Positions 1 to 12,953 of a DNA stretch of 64,000 nt are shown one piece after another (the first letter of the stretch is position 1; each line of letters opens with the position of its first letter). The stretch spans positions 558,001-622,000 of the forward strand of contig JAIWNF010000013.1 of NCBI GenBank assembly GCA_025093555.1, in the 5' to 3' direction. The translations under genes were made by a program, and so were the position numbers. Below the pieces are notes generated by a model, which had not been told where the DNA came from, did not search any database, and saw only the letters and a program-made list of their open reading frames with translations. The stretch comes from Circinella umbellata. Taxonomy: Eukaryota; Mucoromycota; Mucoromycetes; Mucorales; Lichtheimiaceae.

Positions 1-3000
1 ATGTAATTTCTGTAAGACATATATTTCCTTAAATATGATTTCAAACATTTACTCATGGAATAATTATCAGTAGGCCTTATTTAGAAAATAGTATACACAA
101 GTTTTCTTTTGACCCCAACAAAGCATTAGTAATTAATTAATAAAATTGCCATTTAATGTGTTATTAGTTTTATCGACTAATAGCTAAACTGTTGTGTGAA
201 CTTCAAACTATTTCTAAATCGCTTTTACCTCTGGTACTTATTGAAATTATCAACATCAAGGGTTATCATCATTTTTTCTTGATATCGTTTTTCACCTGTC
301 GATTCTAGCCTACGCTTTTCTACACAATATTTTAGACTGTGACTAAATAAAAGGTAATAATGATGTAAATAAGCCTCGACTGTTTGACGCCACAATCTCC
401 AGGCCCTTTGGATTCGTGATACACCCATATATGTGATGCATTTATAACTGAGCACGGAAAAAAAGCTCTTTACTTTTCCGAAGACATCGGACTAAGCAGG
501 GCGCATAAAAGCTATCTCGGAAAAATGAAAGTAATTACTATGAATAACAATTGATATATGTTGAGCCACAAACCGGCCAATTCAATAATAGCTACCGATA
601 AATATGTATCTGGAACAATGACCCCGTCCAATACACTGACTTCTGTAAAAGTGCAGCAAAGGAGAGTGGTACAACCAAGTAAACTTAAGCGGCTTAGAAA
701 CTGTAATAGTAAAAATCAATTATCCGTTCTATATTTAACGCAGCACCCATTGCTTCAATCTTTTTATATTTTAGAATGCGACTTCTTGTTTTTGAGATGG
801 AAAATAATATAGCAAAAAAAGATAGTTTTAATGGTTATGAACAAGCAGACATACTAACACAATCAATACAAGAATTCATTTTGAAAGTACACTTGTGTAC
901 TTAATTGTTTCATCTTGATCTTTTAGAGCTACACTGTGTCAGTTAAAAAGAACAAAGTATAATATATTATTTCGTGGGGGTCATTGTAATATTACTAATT
1001 TATTGGGCAGTTTCCAATTTCCTCTAATACTCCTTTGTAACAATAATGAAATTGGTTATTTTATAATTAATATTATTTTTATCCTTTGAAATTGTTTTAT
1101 TATAAAGGAGTTTGTTTAACAAATACACAAGAAAAAAAGGCCTATATTTGGAGTATTTTTCTTCATCAGTTTATATGAGTGAAAAAATTTCACTGTACGT
1201 ATTGATCACATTCTCTCTTTTTTATAAACACATAGGTACCAGATAAATAATAATAATAATAAAACTAATTAAGGTTCTCGACGATTAATTTGATAGACAA
1301 CATATGCCTTTTTTCGAGTTATTTATTATTAGTTTTTTTTTTTGTATAGAACCACCATAATAATTCAAGGAATTAATCAAACTGAGACAATTTAAAATGC
1401 TTATATTGTACACCTACATATAGCAGGCAACAATATCAATGGTAACGGTGTCGAAGAGCTTAGTACGTAACTGGATGAAAAAGTAAGGAGAACAAAATAA
1501 TCTATCATCATTAATACCAAGATCATTCAACATGTTAACAGTAAATCTAATCGTTAAAATTCGTTCCTCTTTTTCCTTTTAACCAAAACAATGTATAATA
1601 TGAGCGTGCAATTTATTTATTTTACTCGTGTTTTCTGATTCATTGAAATAAACTCCTTCCTTGAGCAACATGAGTCGAGACATTCAGTTAAATTTAGGCT
1701 TTTTTTTGTTAAATGCCCGCACTCAACAACATAATTGAATGATATACCGATATATTTTTAGTCGTTTTCCTGGATACTTATCCAACAAACCACTGTTACT
1801 AACTAGGTCCCATGTTTTTGATACATGGGTTACTTACTAACAATAGCGTTATTAATCATTATGAAGTGCTTTTTTTCCTTTGATAAATATTAATTAGATA
1901 TTTTTTGAAAAGAATTTATTTCAAAGAAAGTGCAATGAGAAACATCATGCTAGTATGGCAGATCAATATAGTTTTGTCTTTGATAAGAGTCAATGAATTT
2001 CTGACAATGCGTAAATAGCAAAAGCTTGTTTTTAAATCGTTGATATTTGCTACGTATCGACCAATATGTCTGAAAACAAATGTGAGCAGGGGTGAGAGAA
2101 CTAAAATAGAGAAACATCGTTTTGTTTAGAAAGCACTTCACTGTAAAATTCAGTACCAAAGTGAAGCCTCTTACTCCATAATTAGATCTAAAATTTAGTA
2201 GTATCTTAACAATAAAAAAGATCGCTCAATTGTTTTTTATATATAGAAAAAGTGTCAACGTCTAAAAAGTAGTTCGTGCTTTAGTTAGGCTTTTTTTATG
2301 AAAACATTTATTTTTATTTGTATTTTCATTCCTGAAGATTTGAGGCTAGTGTTTTCCAGAATTTTTAGTGTATGTAGAAAAACAGTGCGTCACGCAAAAG
2401 AGAAGATAAACAAATTATGTATATGTCAGGTGAAGAATATCTTCTTCTTGCATCACACATAATTCTAATACCATGTTGATTAAGAAATAATTATACTAAT
2501 ATATCTGACAAACTTTTATCTTCAGTTCAAGTCTTTAACTTGTTTGGTTTTAGTGATTCAGAATTTTTTATATGTATACAAAAATGTGTCACGGACTCAT
2601 CTGAATAGGTTATAAATTCATCTCCTCCCCCACATACTTACTTCCCAAGATACAAAATATACAAATAATCCACAAACAAGTGTATAAACAGTTATTCTTT
2701 TCATGTGGCGATCCCCCGAGCCGATTTCCAATTTCGAAAGCTGTACATGTGCCGCGCATGCTGGTTTGGTCACACACGTCACCATGGCAACTGATCATGA
2801 CGATCTTATTCAAGTGCCTAAGTAATACCAGATAAATGCAAAAAATTTTCCCCGAAGCATTTTTAGTCTGGACCCGCGAATTAAGCAAAAATATTGATAA
2901 AAAAAGAAAATATGCACTTTTTGGTCCGCCCGGCGCGCTTTGTTTTATAATCATTTATTATTTTTACCAGTTTTATACAAAATAAAGTATCTGCCGAATT

Positions 3001-3674
3001 TTATAAAAGAAAAAAAGGTATTTTTAACTTTTATCTTAATTTTTGTTTTACTTTGAATGCCCGAATAATGAGGCATGCAAGTTTCTTTGTATAAAACTTT
3101 TTTGGGGGGAAAGTCGCAAGAGAAGTAATGCTATTTGTTATTCTATTATGAATTTTAACATATTTTATATAGTGTGAAAAAAAACACGTTGAAAAAACTA
3201 AATTTTTTACTCGAAAAAGTCAGGGCTGATTAGCAGAGAATATAGCGCGTTTTCTTCTATACTCATAATAATAAATAAGTTGCGTCGAAGGAAAATGAAA
3301 ATGTCAGCTTGAATTTCTAATTTTAGGCGGAGGACCATCGTAATGGCGCTAGAACAATTACTTTTGTTGCTTTTTGTTTCGATTCGGGTGTACAAAATAT
3401 TTAAGTCCCTGAAGACAAGAGAAAAAAAAACCCAATAAACCAAAATAAGCTGATTTTTAACTGGAAAATACGCAGTAGTATTTTACCCAGATATAGACAG
3501 AAGATCCTCATGGAGTTTGAAAGTCGGCTCGTTCAAACTTGCTTAATCTGGTTCTTTTTATTTTTAAGCTCTGTGCACCATTGGAGGAGCGAAGGGGGGG
3601 GAGCGAGGATGAGAGGGAAAAAAAAGTGTGTAAACGAAAAGTAAAGATTGGGGGACGGAAAGGAAAAAGGTTAC
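1..3674. other. AT-rich intergenic region, no convincing gene
   Basis: Open frames here are short and isolated and lack splice-consistent partners. Two look faintly coding: a 76-aa frame at 225-455 (-) with an IQ-like stretch (IQRAWRLW), and an 84-aa frame at 558-812 (+). Neither continues into a recognisable protein. The rest is AT-rich sequence with homopolymer runs. It may hold highly decayed transposon or gene remnants. Confidence 0.5.
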
Positions 3675-3682
3675 TATATATA
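3675..3682 (+). promoter_or_regulatory. Probable TATA box of the chitin deacetylase gene
   Basis: A TATATATA octamer lies about 215 bp before the ATG at 3899. It is followed by a T-rich/CT-rich leader (about 3712-3898), the usual look of a strongly expressed fungal promoter and 5' UTR. This is inferred from position and composition only. Confidence 0.45.
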
Positions 3683-3898
3683 TTAGTTTGATGGGCCTAA
3701 TGGATTCAACCCTCCCCCTTTTTTTTGTTACTTTTAGTCGCCTCTTTTTTTATACTCTTGTTGTTTTTATTTTTTTTATTTTCTCTAGATCCTTTTTTCT
3801 CTTCTTCTTTTTACTTTTCAAAGTATCCACCGTTTACACTCCTTTACAACCCCTTACGACTCGTTTTCATATATACTCTCTCTATACTTTTATTCAAC

Positions 3899-5335
3899 AT
3901 GGCTTCTTGGAAAGTAGCAATCGCTACGGCTGCCGCCTTCGTAGGTGCGCAAGCCGCAACCACCAACTACACCAGTTCAACAGATCCTACAAAGATCACT
4001 CTTCCTGATATTCCTCAAACATCTTCATATGATGTCAACACTGAATGTCAGTATTATGAATCGGAATTCTCGAACTACGATAAGACCTTGTGGCCCAACA
4101 GCTGGGAAATTGCTACTTCTAATAACATGAACACCAGCAAGGAGTTTACTGACTTGTACAATTCGATCGATTGGTCAAAGGCTCCTAACATTCAGCCTAG
4201 TACATTGGGTCCTGATGGTGGTCTTGTTATGACAAGCTATAACACTGCAGAAGATCCTAACTGCTGGTGGTCAGCAAGTGGATGTGTCGCTCCCAAGGGA
4301 GAAGGTATCAATGCTGATATTTTCGAATGTCCTGAACCTGAAACTCTCGGTCTTGTGAGTCTCATTTCAGTCTTTATTTTATTTTTCTTTCTGAAATTTT
4401 CATGTTATCTTTCTTTTTTTCGGTGCTAATTAAACTGTCGTTATCGCTTTTTTTTCATTTAGACTTTTGACGATGGTCCTAACTGTTCGCACAATGCTTT
4501 CTATGATTTCCTTGAGGAAAATAAGCAAAAGGCATCCATGTTCTATATCGGCTCTAACGTCATGGCTTGGCCCTATGGTGCTCTTCGTGGTGTTAAGGAT
4601 GGTCATCACATCGCTGGCCACACTTGGTCCCATCAACTTATGACTACTTTGAGTAACCAAGAAGTTCTCGCTGAGCTTTACTTCACTACCAAGGCCATCA
4701 AGTACGTTACCGGTTTGACTCCCCTATACTGGAGACCTGTAAGTAGTTTAATTTTATTTGTGCAACTTTTTCATTTTAATTTCAAAGAAATTTATAGCTA
4801 ACGATATTTGAAATAATTTATAACTTAAAAGGCTCAAGGTGATTTGGATGATCGTGTCCGATGGATTGCTACTCAGCTTAACTTGACTGCTATTATCTGG
4901 AATATTGATACTGATGACTGGGCTGCTGGTTCCATGCCTGGTATTACTGCTGACACCGTTCAACAAAACTACAAGAACTTTGTTGAAATGGGCAAGAATG
5001 GTACTTTTGCCAATAGCGGTGCTCTTATCCTTTCTCACGAAATTAATAATCAAACTATGGATTTTGCTATCCAAAATTACAAGGCGCTTTCTGAAGCTTA
5101 TGACCACATTATTGATGTAGCTACTTGTATGAATATCTCGAACCCTTATGTTGAAGAAAGTATCACTTTCCCTACCTTTGAACAATACGCCAAGGATGGT
5201 GCCAGTACTGCCACTGGTTCTGGTGCCTCCCCTGCTGGTACAAATGGTGCTGACAGCGGTGCTTTCTCCATCCATTCGCTTGCAAATGGTTCCTTGTTCA
5301 TTGCTGCTTTGTTTGCTGTTCTTCTTCTCGCCTAA
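3899..5335 (+). CDS. GPI-anchored chitin deacetylase (carbohydrate esterase family 4)
   Basis: Three exons (3899-4354, 4463-4738, 4832-5335) join in frame into 411 aa. The start was chosen because it opens a signal peptide (MASWKVAIATAAAFVGAQA). The NodB/CE4 domain shows motif 1 TFDDGP (residues 153-158, metal/base Asp), motif 2 HTWSH (metal ligands H205 and H209) and a late LSHE motif carrying the catalytic His. The C-terminus is a Ser/Gly/Ala-rich linker followed by a hydrophobic tail (GSLFIAALFAVLLLA), a GPI-attachment signal. The family de-N-acetylates nascent chitin to chitosan at the plasma membrane or wall, which fits the chitosan-rich walls of Mucorales. Motif 3, usually R-x-P-[YF], reads RPAQGD (residues 243-248), so the aromatic residue is missing. 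Several N-x-S/T sites suggest glycosylation. The family call is secure; activity is inferred. Confidence 0.93.
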
Positions 5336-6038
5336 TTGTATCTTTTATATATGTCTTAGTATAACACATTCTCCTTTTTATCTTTTTTACCATCATACAA
5401 AAGAAAACACTATTTCCTCTCCCTATTTCTCTCACATTTATAACCTTTTATTGTCCCGTTTAACTCTTTCTCGTTTTTTCTTCAATTACACATCTTTGTT
5501 TTATATATATTGTTTTGCATCTCTCTTTTTTATTGGTTTTTAAATTATATACACACATCCATATACATTACAAAATGATGGTTAGAAGAAGAAAAAAACA
5601 AACAAGAAAGAATAATAATTTTGAGGGATAAAAATCATAATATTCTTTCTTTTTAGAGTGCATAGCCAAAAGTCATTATTCTTTTTTTTTTATAAAATAT
5701 TAAAAAATAATAAGCATATCAGATAAAAAAAACTTCTTGTAAAATGCTGTTATCTATTTTTTTTTAGAGTTGAGTTTGGTAATCTTGAAACTTTCCATTA
5801 TTATCATACTTTACCCCCTTCAATAATAAACCCCTTCTCACTTTTATGCTAAAGAAGATATACAGCTGTAAAAGAATATTGTGATTTCACAACATGGGAA
5901 TATATGATTGGTTGAATCAAATAAGATAATTTTCCTGCCCCGCCTTTTGATAATTGTGTGGGTAGCTAAACGCGTTCAGCACATTTTCCAGCTTTACCCC
6001 AAGCATTGTTTTTTTTTTGTTTTATTGTCTCTATTGCC
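5336..6038. other. Intergenic spacer between the chitin deacetylase and Sec61 alpha genes
   Basis: A 0.7-kb AT-rich spacer holding the 3' UTR of the deacetylase gene and the promoter of the next gene. The T-rich block at 6007-6030 immediately precedes the Sec61 start. No other feature was seen. Confidence 0.6.
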
Positions 6039-7878
6039 ATGGGTTGTAAGTATATTTATGTAACCATGGAAATTGTAACTAGAGTAACCGTATTTTATAT
6101 GTACTGACCAATATATATTAGTCAGGGCTCTGCATCTCGTCCGGCCATTTTTGGCTCTTCTCCCCGAAATTGATTCTCCCGTTTACAAGGTAAAAAAAAA
6201 AGAATATCATATTATATGATATATACATGGCTTATGGTCATTTCTTTTTCTCCCAACGAGATTATTTACAGACATGAGGTATTAATGAATCATCTATAGG
6301 TTCCATTTAATGAAAGACTTATTTGGACCATCGGATCGCTCATCATCTTTATGGTCATGTCGCAAGTACCACTTTATGGTATTGTTTCTTCTGACTCGTC
6401 TGATCCTCTGTACTGGATGCGTGCTATTTTAGCTTCCAACCGTGGAACTCTTATGGAACTTGGTATTACACCAATTGTTACTTCTGGTATGATTATGCAA
6501 TTGTTATCTGGTGCCCGTATCTTGAACGTTGATTATAGTTTGAAGGAAGATCGAGCTCTTTTCAGTGGTGCTCAAAAATGTATGCTTGTCTTTTTATTTA
6601 TATTATTAGCATTATCACAGGAGGGGATATAAAGAGAAAAAATGGAAGATCGATTGTGATATTTTGGTTTTAAAAAAAGATCCTAATTGTCTAATTGGTG
6701 GATAATTATTACATTTTATTCTTTTTAGTGTTTGCAATTGTAATTGCTGTGTTCCATGCTACAGTTACTGTACTTAATGGTTTGTATGGTGATCCCAAGG
6801 AAATCGGTACTACTGGATGTGCCTTACTTATCGGCCAAATTGTCACCGCCTCGATTGTTACTATGCTTTTGGACGAAATTCTGCAGAAGGGATATGGATT
6901 CGGTTCAGGTATCAATTTGTTTACTGCTGTTAGCACCGCAGTGACAATTTTCTGGAAGATCTTGTCCCCCACTACCGTTGATATCGGCCGTGGCCCCGAA
7001 TCTGAAGGTGCTCTTATTGCTCTTTTCCAATTGCTTACCAAGCGTCATGATAAGGCTCGCGCTTTGATCGATGCCTTTTATCGTCCCCACTTGCCCAATG
7101 TCATGGGTGTATTAAGTACTCTTGTTGTTTTTGCCATCATCGTCTATCTTCAAGGTTTCCGTATTGAATTAAACATCAAGTCTAACCGCATGCGTGGCCA
7201 ACGTGCTGTTTATCCTATCCGTCTTCTTTACACCTCCAGCATGCCCATTATGCTTTTCACTACCATGACATCTAACATCTTAATGATTTCGCACATGTTG
7301 TACCAACGTTTCAGTACTAACCCTGTCGTTAAATTTTTGGGTGTTTGGGAACCATTGGAAGGTTCTAACCAATTGTTCGCCAAGGGTGGTCTTGTCTATT
7401 ATCTTTCTCCACCGCGTTCCATTGGTGAAGCTGTTCTTGATCCTATTCATACAATTGTATACGCTTTCATCATTATAACTGTCTGTGCATTGTTATCCAA
7501 GACTTGGATGGAAATCTCTGGCTCGTCTGTACGTGATGTGGCCAATGAACTTAAGGAGAACCAATTGGTTATTGTTGGATATCGTGAATCGTCCATGTAT
7601 AAAGAATTGAAGCGTGTAATTCCAGTCGCTGCATCGTTTGGTGGTGCTATTTTGGGTGCTGTTTCTGTTATCGCTGATGTTTCTGGTGCTGTTGGTTCTG
7701 GTACTGGCATTCTTTTATGTGTCTGCATTATTTACCAGGTAAGACTATAATATGATCAAAATGTAGGGTATAATACTAATTTGCTTTTAATTTCTTGTAG
7801 TACTTCGAAATGATCGTACGTGAGCAAATGGAATCAGGCCAAAGTCTTGATTCTATGATGTCTGGCAAGCTTCAATAA
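6039..7878 (+). CDS. SEC61: Protein transport protein Sec61 subunit alpha
   Basis: Five exons (6039-6045, 6122-6189, 6300-6579, 6729-7738, 7801-7878) join in frame into 480 aa, the normal family length. The first coding exon is only 7 nt and splits the third codon, giving [19 protein letters not shown], the conserved N-terminus. Hallmarks follow in order: plug region ([20 protein letters not shown]), the TM2 stretch [17 protein letters not shown], the pore and cytosolic loops ([18 protein letters not shown], here [17 protein letters not shown]), [15 protein letters not shown], and a C-terminus ending in [12 protein letters not shown]. The protein forms the ER protein-conducting channel with the beta and gamma subunits for co- and post-translational translocation. 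It is an essential housekeeping gene and nothing suggests decay. Confidence 0.97.
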
Positions 7879-9149
7879 ATAAAACAAAACAAACAAAAAG
7901 AGAAAGAGACACACTGGGATTTGATTTTTAATTTTTAGTATGTGTAATGTGATTGTGTCCCTTCTTTGATGTATTTAAAAAAAGCATTCTTGTGTATAGT
8001 AGATATGTTTATCTGTTCCTTTTTTCTTATAATAAATAAATCAAATAATCTTTAATCATAGTCTACTTCTCTTTGGCCTTACTACCACAGGCAAAGTTGT
8101 TTTTTTAAGTCTTCAGTGGAGAGTTGGTTTAAGTCCTGCAAATTTTCTAGCGAACAATTTGTATTTACAGTAAGGACCTCATTCTTAGTATAGGTAACAT
8201 ATAACTTTGTTCTAAGAATAAGTGAAAGAGATAACATCAATCACAAGAAAGTAAACTGCTGTAAGTCAGCTGAAGTATACGTTCCATAGTTTCTGGACAG
8301 AGAAATATACTCCTGTTCAACTACATTATTTCTCATGAATTAGTATATACCCTAATGTGCTGGTTTACGCAGAGAATATATACAATGTATATCCGGCCAA
8401 CTACACATGAGAGACTCAATCAACCCGAGTCACTACTATTTCGCTACAAAATAATCTCACCCTCCGTCCTTGTTTCAGATTGTCATGCTGAACCTATTGT
8501 GATAACTGGCATTATTGACTCAGGTCAAATTGCATGTATTGAAATTGAAGTGCTGTATAGGAATTATTCCAATTATTTGTCACCCAGGGCAACAGATAAA
8601 AAAAAGGGAGCCAGTTAACAAGAAAATAATGGATATTTATTGAAAAAATTTATTCAATATCTCTTTTTGCAAGTGTGGAAGGTCTACCCAAAGACAAAGA
8701 ACTATTCAATCTACTAAGTTTTCTTGGTGTCGATTGTGTGATTGAAACAATACTTGATTATATTAATTGCATAAAGATTTAAAAAAAAATCATTTTGGTG
8801 GGATCCTCAATGTAGAAGGTATTTCACGTAGCTTGAAGATACTGTGATATTTAGTCAAGCTTAAGTTAAAAATTCGTTAAAAGTTTGGATAATAATAACT
8901 GTTGAAAGTGAGAGAAGAAAAGCTAGTAAACTTTGTGAATTAAATATTTATGATATATCCCAATCTAGTGTATTATTTCCGTATAATAATAATAAAAAAC
9001 ATCGAAAAGCAAGATGGGAGGCATATATTTGCAGCGCAGCAAATTTGATGGTGCCAGTGGGCTCTAAACGGACTTTTTTACAGCTGCTTAAATTTTTAAT
9101 CCTTGTTCGAGACACTTCGCTTTTACATTTTACTTTTTCTGTCGAAATA
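7879..9149. other. Intergenic region, no gene seen
   Basis: This 1.27-kb AT-rich stretch contains one 87-aa open frame (8355-8618, +) without recognisable motifs or splice partners, which I do not regard as a gene. The last 100 bp are the promoter and leader of the SART3-like gene. Confidence 0.5.
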
Positions 9150-12100
9150 ATGGAACCTGAAAAGGATCAATTGTCTTTCGAGAAAGAAGAACAAAAGTCT
9201 TCACCACAAAAAGACACAGAGATGGAGGAAATGAAAGACAATGCTGCACCAGGTGTTTGGGAAGTAACCAAAGGATCGCGCGATCCCAAAAATGAATCTG
9301 TTGAGATATCAGAAGAGCAGCGAAACGAACAAGCTTTAGAAGCTTTAGACGAAATCACAAAAACAATGGAGCAGGTATAAAAAATATTAATTCATGATAA
9401 AGGAAATTATTTTATATATATTGAAACGATCGAGTTTATGTTATCAAATGGAACAAAGCTTTTCTTTTTTAATCCATTCATTAATGATAAAAACAGCTTG
9501 CAGAAGATAATACTCGATATGATCTACACGTACGATTGATTGAACTACTTCAGCAAATCGGTATCATGGAGGACGAACTTGAACGAGCTCGTGAACAAAT
9601 GCATGAAATATATCCTTTGACCGAAGGTAATATGAAATGATTTTTTTTGTATGTAATTATTTACTAAAATAACTTATTGTTAATAATAATAATAATAGTC
9701 ATGTGGCTCGCTTGGATCAATGACGCTAAAAAGAAAGCAGATACTAAAGAAGGAGATGAAAAGCTACGGGAGTTATATGATGAAGCTACTCGCGATTATT
9801 TTTGTAAGTAACTACAGGAATATAATACTTCATCATTCAATTTAACAACGATAATAATTTATTTTAGCAATTTCAATTTGGAATTCTTTTGTTGACTATG
9901 TTCTTGAAAAATTCAATAATCAATGGGATAACGAGGAAAAGGTGAAAAGTACACGCGAAGCATTGACAAGAGCTGTTCGATCTACTGAACATCATATTTC
10001 TGAAGTACAGGAAAATTTCTTCTAGCTTTAATTTTATTATCACCATGATTGCACGAATTCTAACCATTTTATTTTGTGCTTAGAGTCAACAAATTTGGAA
10101 AAAATTTATCGACTTTGAAATACATGTTTTACAGGTAAAATTCACTACGTTCAAATTTAAATAATAATCAATCGGTTAAACTGATTCTTCGTTATCATTA
10201 TGCGACATAATGACATTCGATATTAGCCAAACGATAGGTAAATGTTATAATTATAATAAATTACCGAGAAAAATAACTCGAGTAACTAATAATTAATCGT
10301 TCAAATTTATCTAGCGATGGAGATATGCAACGTGATCTTGATCCAAAACAAATTGAAAAAATCAAGCAGCTTTATCGCGATCGTTTAGATACGCTTCATA
10401 CATGTAAATATAAATAACATTGATATTATACACAACAGGAAGAGGAGAAATTACCATTATTGATACTCAACTAAATTTTGAATATTTATATATATATATA
10501 GCTTCTGAAGAAACGTTCAATAACTTTTCAACATTCAATACCAACTTCGATAATCAAAACTATGAAGAGAGTATGCTCAAGGCGAATAAACTCTATTCAA
10601 AAATCAAAGCAGCTGCTGAAGTCCGAGATCAATATGAATTGCAATTGGTAAATCATATTTGAGAAAAATAATAAAAAGGAATTGAGGATTGTTACTAACT
10701 AATGTCTTTCACTCTTACCACCTTCTTTTTTTTAGAAACAATCAAATAACGCATTGGAAGATTTCTACGCATATATTGGCTACGAAAAGTCGACTTGGGA
10801 TAAATATTCATTGAACCACACCCGGAATCTTTATGAACGAGCAGTGACCATATATTGTACAGATGTGGGATTATGGGATAATTATATCACCTTTTTGGTA
10901 AGCTATAAAAAATAAGGAAAGTGACTGAACAAAATATTAAACATCTCGTATCTAATTAGCATATTGAATAATAGCTGGAACATGTACGTCTTCCCGCGTT
11001 CTTGCAATCTATCGAGTATCGTGCTATTCGGAACTGTCCTTGGTCTGGTATCTTATGGGCACATTATGCACGAGGTCTTGTAAGTAATTAAATTACATAA
11101 ATAAAATAGAGAGAGAGAATTATTTAGAGAAGCTAATCAATAAATTTAGGAAGCGAATAATGCTGATAAAGAAGTTGTCATTGGTAAATAGATTTCTTCA
11201 AACAAAAAATGGGTTCCTCCACATTGAGCATATGAATATAACATAATTTCTTCTTTTATTTATAAATAGGTTGCTTCGATACAGCATTAAGTAATAAAAA
11301 TCTTTTATCCAGTCTGGAAGATATGGTCGTTCTGCTCCGCGCAAAATGTGATTATCTACGCCGTCTTATAGATTGGTCTGATCGTAAGTGTGTTTTACTA
11401 CGGCTAAAATGTGACAATACATATGCTAATAATCATTTTAATTAATCTAACAGCTTCAGAAGAGTGTATCACTGACTTACGTATTGCTTTTGAAGAAGCA
11501 CTTATGTACTTAGATGAACGTAAATATAACATATCTCCTTCCGTTATTTAATCGTCGAATTTTTAACATTATCTTTCTATTATTGTTCTTGGTTTGTATA
11601 GGATTTTCTCGAACACCGGATCCTTATTATCGAATTGAACGTTATTATGCCTTTGTCGAAGTAAGTATTCGTATAGAGTTATAAAGCATATATTATATAA
11701 TATACATCACATATTTGAAAAAAAGAATATCAGGTTTTTTAATAATACTTAAATATAGCATCAATTGTTGGATAATGAAGAGAAGGCGCGAGAAATTTGG
11801 GAAAAAAGAGTTAATAAACGATTAGGCCGTAGAACAGATGCTTGGTTATCGTATATTGAATTTGAACGGTAAATAGTAATACTATTATTGGAGACCTCTG
11901 TTGAAAAAAGAGCAACCATTCAACTTTGGAAAAATAAAAGTTCATAAAACTAAACGTCAACGATAATAATTATTTTATTAGCTCTTGTGGAAATATTCAG
12001 AAGTGTCAATCCCTTTATAAACAGGCAATTGTCAAAAATCTTGATGATCCCCAGCGTTTGACTAATGTATGGCTTAATATGGTGCATGAGATCGGAACTA

Positions 12101-12847
12101 TGGATATGCTACAAGATGCACTTGTAAAAGTAAAACAAAAGGAAAATGTCCTTCTTCACCAATGGCAGGTAAAATAAAATATTCATTAAATGAACCAAAT
12201 TAATGTATCAATATATATTAATTTTACAAATACTAATAATATATAGGAACAAGCTGCAGTGATAGAAACAAAAAAGATGAAAGATGATGAGAAGATTATA
12301 AAGCAAAAGGTGATGATGATGAAAAGATGAATTGGATAATAAAAAGCTGACATTGTAGTATTGACTGATAAGCTCATTTTTTTCTATTATATAGAAACAA
12401 AAAGCACAACGTCGAATCCTAGCAAAAGAAAAAGCAAAGGAACGTCGCGCGCAAGAATATGTAGAATTGAAACAAGAGAATCAAAAAGATAGTGATGGGT
12501 TCAAGATACCGATTCAACCGAGAAAGCGACGTGCAAGTGGAGATCTTGCAGAATTATCCGAAACGAAAAAATTCAAAATTGATGAAGAGCATAAAACTGA
12601 AGATCAGCTAGATGAAGGTACAGGAAAAACAAGTGGTCGAGCTCGAGGACATGGCGATCGTGGAGGTCGAGGACGAGCAAAATTAGGTCTTGGTTATAAC
12701 TCTAGAAAAGGAGCTATTTTAGAAAGCTCTAATAAAGAACAACAAAAACAAAACACTACAAAAGAAGAAGCTGGGCCAAGTCTACCGACTGAATCAAAGC
12801 CAAAAACCCAATCGGATTTCCGTGCTATGTTATTGGGTAAAAAGTAG
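9150..12847 (+). CDS. SART3/Prp24-like U4/U6 snRNP recycling factor lacking visible RRMs
   Basis: Eighteen exons join without a frame break into 748 aa: 9150-9374, 9497-9626, 9699-9803, 9868-10004, 10084-10134, 10227-10237, 10315-10403, 10502-10647, 10736-10897, 10975-11079, 11150-11183, 11280-11393, 11454-11519, 11602-11660, 11759-11868, 11982-12168, 12247-12309, 12395-12847. An acidic N-terminus leads into HAT (half-a-TPR) repeats matching human SART3, for example YDLHVRLIELLQQIG, AREQMHEIYPLTE and MWLAWINDAK, and continuing to about residue 580. A basic helix (KQKAQRRILAKEKAKERRAQ) follows. The last residues, TQSDFRAMLLGKK, resemble the Lsm-binding tail of Prp24/SART3. Known homologues place RRMs between these two parts. 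Here only about 110 residues of charged, RG-containing low-complexity sequence are present. The expected role is U4/U6 annealing in the nucleus. One donor (GTACAG after 10004) is weak, and exon 6 is 11 nt. An in-frame ATG at 9045 is a less likely start. Confidence 0.85.
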
Positions 12848-12953
12848 TGATAGCTAATTGTTTAATAATAATAAATCCGTAATAATGGGAATAAAAGAGA
12901 TGAGGGTTTTTTTTATACAAAATAAATAAATATTATGTTACTATTCTTGTTGT

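Noticed and set aside
225..812. Two opposite short frames with faint coding character (IQ-like motif; KPANSIIATDKYVSGT)
   Set aside because: They cannot be extended by plausible splicing and match no family I recognise.
2610..2954. 114-aa minus-strand frame with many Cys
   Set aside because: No signal peptide, domain or splice partner; the composition follows AT-rich spacer sequence.
8355..8618. 87-aa frame between the Sec61 and SART3-like genes
   Set aside because: No motif, no leader, no partner exons.
9045..9149. Upstream in-frame ATG of the SART3-like gene
   Set aside because: The extra 35 residues are hydrophobic and unlike the family. The ATG at 9150 follows a T-rich leader and opens the acidic N-terminus.
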